A DNA stretch of 21,286 nt from DASWTL01 sp036402155. GTDB lineage: Bacteria > Bacteroidota > Bacteroidia > Sphingobacteriales > Sphingobacteriaceae. Positions 12,218 through 20,611 of the stretch are shown in pieces. The position numbers and the translations under genes are program-made. The DNA lies in the NCBI GenBank assembly GCA_036402155.1, contig DASWTL010000392.1:1-21286 (forward strand), read 5' to 3'. Position 1 is the stretch's first letter. The number at the start of each line of letters is the position of its first letter. The notes below the pieces were generated by a model, which made no database searches, was not told the DNA's origin, and was given only the letters and a program-made list of their open reading frames with translations.

Positions 12218-14380
12218 ATGATCATACTTTCAGCTTTAGATTTCTCATTGCCTTTAAAAAGCCCGGTAATAATTTTTTCCCTGGTTCTTTTTATTATTCT
12301 TTTTGCACCTATCCTTTTTAACCGGATCAAGTTCCCGCATATCATTGGTCTTATTATTTCCGGGGTGATCATTGGCCCGTATGGTTTTAACCTGCTGCTA
12401 CGAGATAGCAGTATCGTGCTCTTTGGTACGGTTGGGTTATTGTATATTATGTTTATAGCCGGGCTGGAAATTGATATGGAAGAATTCAGAAAAACCCGGC
12501 TTAAAAGCTTCATATTTGGACTCTTTACATTTACTGTACCCTTAGTTCTTGGCGTATTGGCGGGATACTATATTCTCGGATTTACCTTTCTTTCTGCCTT
12601 ATTGTTAGCCAGTATGATGTCTACTCATACCTTGCTGGCCTATCCGATTGTATCCAAATATGGAATTTCACGAATCAGCGCAGTTACCTTAACCGTTGGA
12701 GGAACAATTATTACCGATGTACTTTCGCTGCTTGTATTGGCTTTGGTTACCGGGATGACAAAGGGCGATATTGGTGCAGCCTTTTGGATACAGATTGTTA
12801 TTGGATGTATTATTTTGGGTGTGATTATTTTCTATCTGTTCCCTTTAATTGCCCGTTGGTTTTTCAAGAGGTTTGACGATAATATCTCCCAGTATATTTT
12901 TGTGCTGGCAATGGTTTTTTTAGGTGCATTCCTTTCTGAAGTGGCTGGTCTTGAGGCTATTATTGGCGCATTCTTATCCGGCCTTGCATTGAACAGGTTT
13001 ATACCACATTTATCACCATTAATGAACAGGATAGATTTCGTTGGAAATGCATTCTTTATTCCTTTTTTTCTGATAAGTGTGGGAATGCTTGTTGATGTAC
13101 GCGTTCTTTTTAACGGATGGGGTGCAATTAGCGTTGCGGCGGTAATGATCACCGTGGCAGTAGTCTCAAAATATCTGGCGGCTCTCTTTACACAAAAGAC
13201 ATTCCGGTTATCGTCAGTTGAAAGGCAGTTGATATTTGGGTTAAGCAATGCAAGAGTGGGAGCAACCCTGGCCATTGTATTAGTGGGATACAATATAATC
13301 TTGTCTGAAACTGCCGAAGGTGAACCAATCAGGCTGCTTAGTGAAGATATTTTAAATGGTACTATTCTGATGATCCTGGTTACCTGTACGTTAAGCTCTT
13401 TCACGGTCGAGAAGGCTTCGCAAGTAATTGCTTTGAAAGAAGAAGATAGCAAGGAAGGTAGGGATGATGCTGATGAAAGAATACTGATTTCATTGGCTTA
13501 TCCAGAAACAGTTTCTGAATTGGTTGACCTGGGTTTAATGCTTAAGCCAGGTAAAAGCAATATTCCGGTTTATGCATTACATGTAACAGATGACGAAAAG
13601 AGTGATAACTCACCTGTAAAAGGGCGGAAAATAATTGAGCAGGCAGTAAAGCATGCTGCCGCTACAGAAAATGTAATCTTTCCAATCACCCGGTTCGATA
13701 TTAATATCAGTCATGGTATTATCTATACCATTAAGGAGCATAATATTACAGATATACTTATTGGCCTTCACCATAACTCTGAACAACAGGACTTTTTTGG
13801 CGCTACGGCAGAAAATATATTCAGGCGAATTCCAGATACCATTTATATTTATAAGCCTGTTCAGCCTTTTAATACTTTAAAAAGAATGGTTGTAGCTGTT
13901 CCGCCAAGGGCGGAACTTGAGCCCGGGTTTTTACACTGGTTAAATAAGTTAGTTACTGTAGCAAAGGCTGCTGGTGTACCGGTATTCTTTTATGCTAATG
14001 CAAATTCAATCCGGGAATTGGAAAAAGCCAGCCAGAGATTTGCAAAATCGGTTAAAATCGTGTTGAAACAATTTGATACGTGGAATGACTTTTCAAAGTT
14101 TAAGGGTGAGATTAAAACAAATGATCTTTTTGTAATAGTTACATCCAGGAAAGATCATGTGTCTCATAATGAGCAGCTTGATAAACTCCCATATTATCTA
14201 AGCACCCTTTTTAACAGCAATAGCTTTATTATCCTCTATCCTAAGCAACTGGAACAGGGAATTAATCTGGAAGACCTGCAGCAATCGGATGTTTCATTGA
14301 TGGGAACTCTATCCGATAGAATGGGAACTTTCGGCAGGATCGGGAGTAAATTGAGGCAAATTTTCGGTAAAAGGACGTAA
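12218..14380 (+). CDS. CPA2-type cation:proton antiporter with Usp-like C-terminal domain
   Basis: Membrane transporter of 720 residues. The first about 400 residues form the Na+/H+ exchanger domain of the CPA2 (KefB/NapA-like) family, with about 12 hydrophobic helices, the N-terminal motif HIIGLIISGVIIGPYG, AGLEIDMEEF, and the ion-binding region GGTIITD with Asp167. The soluble C-terminal part (about 419-700) looks like two universal-stress-protein-like units (RILISLAYPETVSELVDLG onward and KRMVVAVPPRAELEPGFL onward), known in other CPA2 proteins as regulatory nucleotide-binding modules. It exchanges K+ or Na+ for H+; the ion is not decidable. It is preceded by the lipoprotein gene and faces the ion channel gene tail-to-tail. 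Confidence 0.9.
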   Translation: MIILSALDFSLPLKSPVIIFSLVLFIILFAPILFNRIKFPHIIGLIISGVIIGPYGFNLLLRDSSIVLFGTVGLLYIMFIAGLEIDMEEFRKTRLKSFIFGLFTFTVPLVLGVLAGYYILGFTFLSALLLASMMSTHTLLAYPIVSKYGISRISAVTLTVGGTIITDVLSLLVLALVTGMTKGDIGAAFWIQIVIGCIILGVIIFYLFPLIARWFFKRFDDNISQYIFVLAMVFLGAFLSEVAGLEAIIGAFLSGLALNRFIPHLSPLMNRIDFVGNAFFIPFFLISVGMLVDVRVLFNGWGAISVAAVMITVAVVSKYLAALFTQKTFRLSSVERQLIFGLSNARVGATLAIVLVGYNIILSETAEGEPIRLLSEDILNGTILMILVTCTLSSFTVEKASQVIALKEEDSKEGRDDADERILISLAYPETVSELVDLGLMLKPGKSNIPVYALHVTDDEKSDNSPVKGRKIIEQAVKHAAATENVIFPITRFDINISHGIIYTIKEHNITDILIGLHHNSEQQDFFGATAENIFRRIPDTIYIYKPVQPFNTLKRMVVAVPPRAELEPGFLHWLNKLVTVAKAAGVPVFFYANANSIRELEKASQRFAKSVKIVLKQFDTWNDFSKFKGEIKTNDLFVIVTSRKDHVSHNEQLDKLPYYLSTLFNSNSFIILYPKQLEQGINLEDLQQSDVSLMGTLSDRMGTFGRIGSKLRQIFGKRT

Positions 14381-14419
14381 TTGGCGCTCCCCGGTTATAT
14401 CGATGGAAAAACAAAATTT

Positions 14420-15220
14420 TTAATCACTTTTCTTTGAACGCTTTGGCTTAATATAATCGGAATGTTGGTTAATAATATGGGTGAGCTGTTTGATTTCCAG
14501 CCTGAGTAACTCAATGTCGGTTGTATGAGGTGCGGTCTTGTCTCTTGTGTTTGTGTCCTTTCCAATAAAGAAAGAGGCAAGTGTAGCTGTGATATATCCG
14601 AACACGGCGAAGCCGTATAAAGAAAGAAGAGTGCATAGTATTCTTCCTTCAACTGATTGCGGCCAGAAATCTGTGCCAATGGTAATAATGAGCATAGTGG
14701 TCCACCAAACAGCCACACCATATGATTCTAACCCTGCATGGTCTTGTTCAAAAGTATACATGCCGGCTGCGCCAGCCAGTATTACAGCGATAGTTAAGGC
14801 CACTACATAGCCGAAACCGCGTTTTTCCATAGTAGCGTTCAAACTTCTCATACTTCGGTTCAAACCGGATATTACTTTTATCAGCCGTGTCCCTCTGAAT
14901 ATTCGTAATAACCGTATCAGACGAAAAATCCTGAACAACCGGAGAGCCGGAATTACTAGGGATATCCCCGTGAGTATATTATGCTTAAGAAAAAGCAGCT
15001 TTTCTGGAGCCAGTAACAACTTGATTCCGAAGTCGACAACAAAAATAATCCAGATTATCGTACTTATGGTTTCCATGATAGGATTGAAACCATTTATAAA
15101 TTCAATAATTAATAAAACCAGCCACACAAATCCCAGAAGGATCATTGGTCCTTCTAAAATTTTTTCAAGCGTTATTAATAATCGATTTCTTTTTTGAACC
15201 GCTAATTTTTTATCCACCAT
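14420..15220 (-). CDS. six-helix voltage-sensor ion channel with a TIGTD filter
   Basis: Tetrameric-type cation channel subunit of 266 residues. S1-S3 are followed by an S4 voltage sensor with seven arginines at every third position (Arg94, 97, 100, 103, 106, 109, 112), and an acidic counter-charge candidate is Asp63. The pore unit (about 138-215) has the pore helix AVWWTTMLIITIG, then the filter T180-I-G-T-D184 and WPQSVEGRIL, followed by the inner helix. Canonical K+ channels have TVGYGD at this place; here Tyr-Gly is replaced by Thr-Asp, so potassium selectivity cannot be assumed. The soluble C-terminal tail includes a helical coiled-coil-like segment (ELLRLEIKQLTHIINQH). The family is secure, the ion specificity open. 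Confidence 0.88.
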   Translation of the reverse strand: MVDKKLAVQKRNRLLITLEKILEGPMILLGFVWLVLLIIEFINGFNPIMETISTIIWIIFVVDFGIKLLLAPEKLLFLKHNILTGISLVIPALRLFRIFRLIRLLRIFRGTRLIKVISGLNRSMRSLNATMEKRGFGYVVALTIAVILAGAAGMYTFEQDHAGLESYGVAVWWTTMLIITIGTDFWPQSVEGRILCTLLSLYGFAVFGYITATLASFFIGKDTNTRDKTAPHTTDIELLRLEIKQLTHIINQHSDYIKPKRSKKSD

Positions 15221-15524
15221 GGTCTGTATTTAACATTCTTTATCAAGGAATAGTTCATCCATTTTTAAGCTTCTGAAACAGGAATGGCCGTATTTTAAAG
15301 CGTTTTAAAGATTAATTTTAAAAAACTCTTGCATTGGCAAGGTTAAAGTTTTATATTCGGGTTGTTAATAGTAAATAATATTGTTAAAACAATATTATAA
15401 ATTGTGATGATCCCCAAGGTCGTGTGGGATTGCTTTGCCTATTAATAAGTACGGGTAGGTACACGATTGTTGCGGGTACGCACCCGATGTTTTAAAGTCG
15501 CAACCACTAATTAAATTATATAAT
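15221..15524 (+). promoter_or_regulatory. structured upstream region of the SusC operon
   Basis: No gene is seen in these 304 bases. From left to right there is a small inverted repeat CTTGC-attg-GCAAG (15328-15341), and a possible promoter with TTG at 15329-15331 and TATATTCG at 15352-15359 (one mismatch to TAnnTTTG, 20-nt spacer). Next comes a perfect 11-bp inverted repeat ATAATATTGTT-aa-AACAATATTAT (15375-15398). Finally there are repeated CGGGTA elements at 15452-15457 and 15473-15478, the second forming CGGGT-acgc-ACCCG (15473-15486). If the promoter is right, the last two elements lie in a leader of about 160 nt. Regulator binding or leader RNA folding is inference. Confidence 0.45.
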
Positions 15525-18500
15525 ATGCTTAAAATTTACAAAAGTTCAAAAGGCAGGTGGCAATTACCTTTTGGTGTTGCCATGTTGGTTTTTCTCGTCT
15601 CCTTTACACCGGAGCGGGCATTATCACAAACCAAGACCATCAGGGGCACCGTAACAGAATCACCGACTAATATTCCTCTTCCGGGGGTAAGCGTACGGGT
15701 TAAGGGTACCCAAACCGGCACCACTACCAGTGCAAATGGGAATTACACTATTATGGCCAAGCCTACAGATGTGATTGTATTTACTTTTCTAGGATTAAAG
15801 ACGCAGGAAATCACGGTAGGTACCAAAACCACTATTAATGTTGCATTAGCCGGTGATGCCACATCTTTAAGTGAAGTAGTTGTAATCGGCTACGGTACAG
15901 TGGCTAAGCCAGACCTCACCGGTTCGGTAGGTGTAGTGCCGGTAGACGATATGGCTAAAGCGCCGGTAGGCTCATTTGCAGACGCCCTGGCCGGACGTGT
16001 AGCCGGTGTTAAGGTTAATGCAACTGATGGTCAGCCGGGTAGTAGTCCTAATATCGTTATCCGTGGAGCAGGATCATTGACTCAGAGTACTTCACCCTTA
16101 TATGTTATTGATGGTTTCCCGGTTGAGGATCCCGATCCGGAAGCAATAAACCCCGAAGAGATCGAGTCTATGACCATTCTTAAAGACGCTTCTTCTACAG
16201 CTATTTATGGATCAAGAGGTGCAAATGGGGTCATCCTTATCACTACCAAGCGCGGTAAGGTAGGCAAACCGGTTGTAACGGTATCCAGTTCACTGGGTTT
16301 CCAATCTGCTCCTGAGCCTGTGGAACTCATGAGTCCATATGAATTCGTAAAATACCAGACTGAGCTTAATCCTAATGTTTCTACTACATTAGCTTATTTC
16401 GGTTTTGACAAGACTTTAGGCAGGCAACGGACGCTTGAAGATTACCGTAGCATAGAAGGTGTTAATTTCCAGGACCACGTGCTGCGTACCGGTGCGCAGC
16501 AGATTCACAATATCGCTTTACGCGGGGGAACTGAGCAAACCAGGTATTCGGTATCCGGATCAATTTTTGATCAAAAAGGTACCATTATTAATACTGGTCT
16601 TGACCGTTACAATGGACGTGTAAATATTGATCAAACGATCAGTAATAAAATAAAAGCTGGTGTGAGTGGTAATTACAGCGGAGTAACCCAGTGGGGACAA
16701 ATAATCAACCAGGGTCCGTTAACTACCGGGAACCCCACGTCTATGGTATTTGCAAGAACCTGGATGTATCGTCCTGTGGCCCCCTTACTTACTGACAATC
16801 TCCTGACTGACCTGGCGGATGATGAATCAACAACGTCTTCAGATCACCGAATTAACCCATTTATCGACCTGGAAAATCAGCATCAATATAACCGCACCAA
16901 TATATTAGATGGAAATGCATATGTAACTTTTGATATCACCAAAGATCTTCAGTTTAAAAGCAATGCCGGGATACGTCATAAAAGAATAGACCAGGAATAT
17001 TTCTTTAATTCTAAAACCTCCCAGGGAAGTCTCACTAATCCCGGTAATACTAATGGTATTAACGGAAGGGTAAGAAGTTATCTTGATAAGAGCTTTTCGA
17101 ATGAGAACACACTGAATTATAAGAAGACGATCAATAACGATCATACGATCACTGCATTAGGGCTTTTTGCGATCAATTCTTTCAATCGTACGGTTAACGG
17201 TTATGGCGGCAGGTTGTTGCCAAATGAAAACCTGGGTATCGACGGACTGGATGAAGGTGTTGCTTTCAATCCGATATCCAGCGCCACTGTTAATAGGATG
17301 GCGTCATATGCCGCCCGTTTGGATTACAACTACAAATCAAAATATATTCTTACTGGTACGTTCCGCGCTGACGGATCTTCAAAGTTCGTTGACCACTGGG
17401 GTTATTTTCCAGGTGCTGCATTAGCATGGAACATGCATAAAGAAGGATTTTTTGCAAAAGCATTCCCAGCAGTATCTACCTCTAAGATCCGTGCTAGTTA
17501 TGGTAGTAATGGAAACAACCGGGTGGGTGATTTTGCTACTTATCCAAGCTTGAATCAGGTTCTGGACGGCTACGCATTTAATAGTTCAGCGCCGATCGGT
17601 GCTATTTACGTTTCGGCAGTAGGTAATCCGGGTTTGCAGTGGGAAAAAGTGAATACCATGGATCTGGGTTATGAACTGGGATTATTTAAAGACCGCATTA
17701 CCCTGGAAGCTGACCTGTATCGGAAATCAACTGAGAATCTTCTATTGAATGCAATATTGCCTCCATCTACAGGCTTTGGTTCAGCAGTTAAAAACATCGG
17801 AAAACTAAGGAACGATGGTATGGAGTTTACCGTAAATAGTGTGAACATCTCTAACAGAGATTTTAGTTGGGAAAGTAATGTAAACATTTCCTTTAATAAG
17901 AATAAGGTTATGGCATTAACCCGTGGCCAACAGAGTTTACCAACTAACGCAACCTACGTATCTCAATTTAACCGGCCGTTATACCTGGCGGAAATTGGAA
18001 AATCGGCAGGTATGATGATCGGATATATCTGGGAAGGTAACTATCAGTATTCTGACTTTGATGAGACTTCTCCTGGCGTTTATGTGTTGAAACCGGGGGT
18101 GCCAACCAATGGCAATGCGAGAAACGTTATCCAGCCTGGTGATATCAAATACCGCGATTTGGATAAAGACGGAACTGTTGACGATTCAGATATAACATTT
18201 ATTGGTCGTGGCACACCGATACACACCGGCGGATTTGCAAATAACTTCTCTTATAAAGGCCTTAGTCTGAATGTATTTCTTCAGTGGTCATACGGAAATG
18301 ATATTTATAATGCCAACCGTTTATTACTTGAAGGTAACAGTAACGGATATGCGCTGATCAACCAGTTTGCATCGTATGCAAACCGCTGGTCACCAGAGAA
18401 TCAAACCAATGCAAACTACCGTACCCGTGGTCAGGGACCTATTGGTAAACATTCATCCCGGGTTGTTGAAGACGGATCTTATTTACGTTTAAAAACTATT

Positions 18501-18716
18501 TCATTAAACTACTCTATCCCAACACGTTTCATTAAACGAGCATATTTGAGCAACCTAAGCCTGAATGTTGCAGCTCAGAATTTAGCAACGTGGACTAATT
18601 ACAGTGGTATGGATCCCGATGTTTCCGCCAGAAACAATGTGCTTTCACCAGGTTATGATTATTCATCATATCCGAATTCACCAACAATTGCATTTGGTTT
18701 AAAGGCATCATTCTAG
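15525..18716 (+). CDS. SusC/RagA-family TonB-dependent outer-membrane transporter
   Basis: Outer-membrane nutrient transporter of 1063 residues. After an extended signal sequence (about 1-35) come a carboxypeptidase-D-like beta domain (38-110, TIRGTVTESPTNIPLPGVSV), a TonB-box region (SLSEVVVIGYG, 114-124), and the plug (about 130-245) with the SusC signatures PLYVIDGFPV and ILKDASSTAIYGSRGANGVI. A 22-strand beta barrel ends in FGLKASF. No N-terminal STN signalling domain is present, so regulation by an anti-sigma factor/ECF pair is unlikely. It forms the pedestal-bin complex with the SusD lipoprotein encoded 24 nt downstream. The imported ligand, probably an oligosaccharide or peptide, cannot be determined from this window. 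Confidence 0.96.
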   Translation: MLKIYKSSKGRWQLPFGVAMLVFLVSFTPERALSQTKTIRGTVTESPTNIPLPGVSVRVKGTQTGTTTSANGNYTIMAKPTDVIVFTFLGLKTQEITVGTKTTINVALAGDATSLSEVVVIGYGTVAKPDLTGSVGVVPVDDMAKAPVGSFADALAGRVAGVKVNATDGQPGSSPNIVIRGAGSLTQSTSPLYVIDGFPVEDPDPEAINPEEIESMTILKDASSTAIYGSRGANGVILITTKRGKVGKPVVTVSSSLGFQSAPEPVELMSPYEFVKYQTELNPNVSTTLAYFGFDKTLGRQRTLEDYRSIEGVNFQDHVLRTGAQQIHNIALRGGTEQTRYSVSGSIFDQKGTIINTGLDRYNGRVNIDQTISNKIKAGVSGNYSGVTQWGQIINQGPLTTGNPTSMVFARTWMYRPVAPLLTDNLLTDLADDESTTSSDHRINPFIDLENQHQYNRTNILDGNAYVTFDITKDLQFKSNAGIRHKRIDQEYFFNSKTSQGSLTNPGNTNGINGRVRSYLDKSFSNENTLNYKKTINNDHTITALGLFAINSFNRTVNGYGGRLLPNENLGIDGLDEGVAFNPISSATVNRMASYAARLDYNYKSKYILTGTFRADGSSKFVDHWGYFPGAALAWNMHKEGFFAKAFPAVSTSKIRASYGSNGNNRVGDFATYPSLNQVLDGYAFNSSAPIGAIYVSAVGNPGLQWEKVNTMDLGYELGLFKDRITLEADLYRKSTENLLLNAILPPSTGFGSAVKNIGKLRNDGMEFTVNSVNISNRDFSWESNVNISFNKNKVMALTRGQQSLPTNATYVSQFNRPLYLAEIGKSAGMMIGYIWEGNYQYSDFDETSPGVYVLKPGVPTNGNARNVIQPGDIKYRDLDKDGTVDDSDITFIGRGTPIHTGGFANNFSYKGLSLNVFLQWSYGNDIYNANRLLLEGNSNGYALINQFASYANRWSPENQTNANYRTRGQGPIGKHSSRVVEDGSYLRLKTISLNYSIPTRFIKRAYLSNLSLNVAAQNLATWTNYSGMDPDVSARNNVLSPGYDYSSYPNSPTIAFGLKASF

Positions 18717-18740
18717 AAAAAGACATAAAAAGAAACTGAA

Positions 18741-20591
18741 ATGAAAAGAATATATTATTTACTCGCAACGGTTCTTCTGGTGAGTTTAGGCTCATGTAAG
18801 AAGTACCTGGAAACTAAACCTACGGATTTTTTGAATCCAAGCAATTATTATGAGACACCGGCCCAACTTGAATTTGCACGGTCCAGCGCATACAATATGC
18901 TGGGGGCAAGTCAGTTATGGGGTGCCTGGGGTCTGTATTTATTTTCATGGTCGGCAGATGCTGGTTATATGAACCGTTCCTCCCTGACCGCGGGTCCATG
19001 GAATTATAACTATGGTTCTGCAGATACCTACACCCTGGGTTTATGGTCTAATCTGTTCAACGGTATTAACCGAGCAAACGTGGTGCTTGACAATGTGGAT
19101 AAAAACCAGGAAATCGAACAGGAATACCGCGATAAGATACGTGGCGAGATGTTGTTTTTGAGAGGCTATTACTATTTCATCCTGGTTCAGAATTTTGGTG
19201 GTGTTCCGCTGAAGTTGAATGCTACCTCTTCGGTTATTGATGTGGATATTCCGCGTAACTCAGTTAAAGAAGTATATGACCAGATCATTAAGGATATGGA
19301 AACAGCTGAAGCTCTGGTCCCGGGTATAGTTGCTATTGGCAACGCAGGCGAAATAAGCAAGTCTGCTGTTCGTGGATTATTAGCCCGTGTAAATTTACAT
19401 ATGGCTGGTGCGCCGCTTAATGATGCAACACGCTATGCCGAGGCAAGCAAATGGGCTAAGATGGTAATCGATGATACCGAAGCCGGGCATGCATTAAACT
19501 CTAGTTATCCGGATATTTTTAAGACCCTGGCTCAAGACCGGTACGACCTGAAAGAAAGTATCTGGGAAGTGGAATTCTGGGGTAACCGTCAAGACCAGTT
19601 CACTGAAACCGGTTACACAGGCTGGATCAATGGTCCTGCGGTTGGCGCAAATAATAAGAATACTGGTAGAGCAGATGCATATATGAACATCACTTCCAAG
19701 TTTTACGATGCATTTGAACCAGGAGATAACCGAAAGTGGTACAGTATTGCACATTTCTCGTTCTCTAATGCGCTTTTGCCAAGCGGTCAAAAAAATATGG
19801 TATCACTTCCAACTTCCCAGAACGCTAAAAACCTGATGAAGCCGGGCAAGTGGAGAAGAGAATATGAAACAACACTCCCAAAGTTTGATCGCGGAACTCC
19901 TATAAATTTCCCTCTTTTACGATATACCGATGTTTTGTTAATGTATGCAGAGGCTGAGAATGAGATCAATAATGGCCCGACTCAGGCTGCTATCCGGTAT
20001 GTGAATGATGTAAGACAGCGCGGATGGTCTACCGGTGTTCATACCATAACAGTAACCAACGGTGGTTCGGGATATACCGGGGCGCCAACAGTGACATTTT
20101 CTGAAGGCATAGGAGGCAATACAGCTACAGGAAAAGCTACAATAGTAAACGGGCAAGTTACCGCTATTACGTTAGACCGCGATCTTACCGGGGTGACCTA
20201 CTATAAAGAAGGTGATTATTCAGCTCCACCTACTGTGACCATTAGTGGAGGAGGTGGCAGCGGTGCCGCGGCAACGACGGCTATTTACAGAAAGACAGAT
20301 GCGAACTTAACCTCTGCACAAACTTCTTCCAAAGCGGCTTTCCTGGCAGTTATCCAGGATGAACGGTTTCGCGAATTCAATTTCGAATACCTGCGGAAAG
20401 GGGATTTATTACGCTGGGGGACCTTTCTGGAAGTTAACCAGGACTTGGGTAACCGTTTGCAACAGGAAAGCCCAGGCGCATACTTTGTTAAGTATTATTC
20501 AAATGTAACCCCAAGGGACTTATTAATGCCGATTCCAAATAATGAAGTTACCACCAACCTGGCTATTGTTCAAAATCCGGGATGGAATTAA
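18741..20591 (+). CDS. SusD/RagB-family nutrient-binding lipoprotein with an internal Gly-rich beta insert
   Basis: Surface lipoprotein of 616 residues that caps the SusC barrel. The signal peptide ends in LGSC (Cys19) followed by KKYLETKPTDFLNP, the typical SusD start. The N-terminal SusD-like helices include the usual EMLFLRGYYYFILVQNFGGVPL. The C-terminal RagB part has LLRYTDVLLMYAEAENEIN, DERFREFNFEYLRKGDLLRWG and the terminal LLMPIPNNEVTTN...NPGWN. Between the NDVRQRG helix and the next helix lies an extra segment (about 434-516) with two units of the type TNGGSGYTGAPTVTF and SAPPTVTISGGGGSGA, unlike the all-helical surroundings. The fold is otherwise complete. The insert may widen the ligand surface; that is inference. 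Confidence 0.95.
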   Translation: MKRIYYLLATVLLVSLGSCKKYLETKPTDFLNPSNYYETPAQLEFARSSAYNMLGASQLWGAWGLYLFSWSADAGYMNRSSLTAGPWNYNYGSADTYTLGLWSNLFNGINRANVVLDNVDKNQEIEQEYRDKIRGEMLFLRGYYYFILVQNFGGVPLKLNATSSVIDVDIPRNSVKEVYDQIIKDMETAEALVPGIVAIGNAGEISKSAVRGLLARVNLHMAGAPLNDATRYAEASKWAKMVIDDTEAGHALNSSYPDIFKTLAQDRYDLKESIWEVEFWGNRQDQFTETGYTGWINGPAVGANNKNTGRADAYMNITSKFYDAFEPGDNRKWYSIAHFSFSNALLPSGQKNMVSLPTSQNAKNLMKPGKWRREYETTLPKFDRGTPINFPLLRYTDVLLMYAEAENEINNGPTQAAIRYVNDVRQRGWSTGVHTITVTNGGSGYTGAPTVTFSEGIGGNTATGKATIVNGQVTAITLDRDLTGVTYYKEGDYSAPPTVTISGGGGSGAAATTAIYRKTDANLTSAQTSSKAAFLAVIQDERFREFNFEYLRKGDLLRWGTFLEVNQDLGNRLQQESPGAYFVKYYSNVTPRDLLMPIPNNEVTTNLAIVQNPGWN

Positions 20592-20611
20592 TCACACTTT
20601 AAACGAATAAA

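Noticed and set aside
12832..13452. A 206-codon - strand ORF opposite the antiporter gene
   Set aside because: It lies entirely antisense to a well-supported membrane protein and shows only the low-complexity Ile/Thr/Ser-rich pattern of a complementary frame.
14395..14810. ORFs in other frames over the ion-channel gene
   Set aside because: They are shadows of the channel coding sequence, whose voltage sensor and pore are unmistakable.
20040..20288. Gly-rich insert in SusD taken as a sign of a phage or mobile gene insertion
   Set aside because: The reading frame and flanking SusD helices are intact and no mobile-element genes, repeats or target-site duplications are seen; it is a domain-level insert, not an element.
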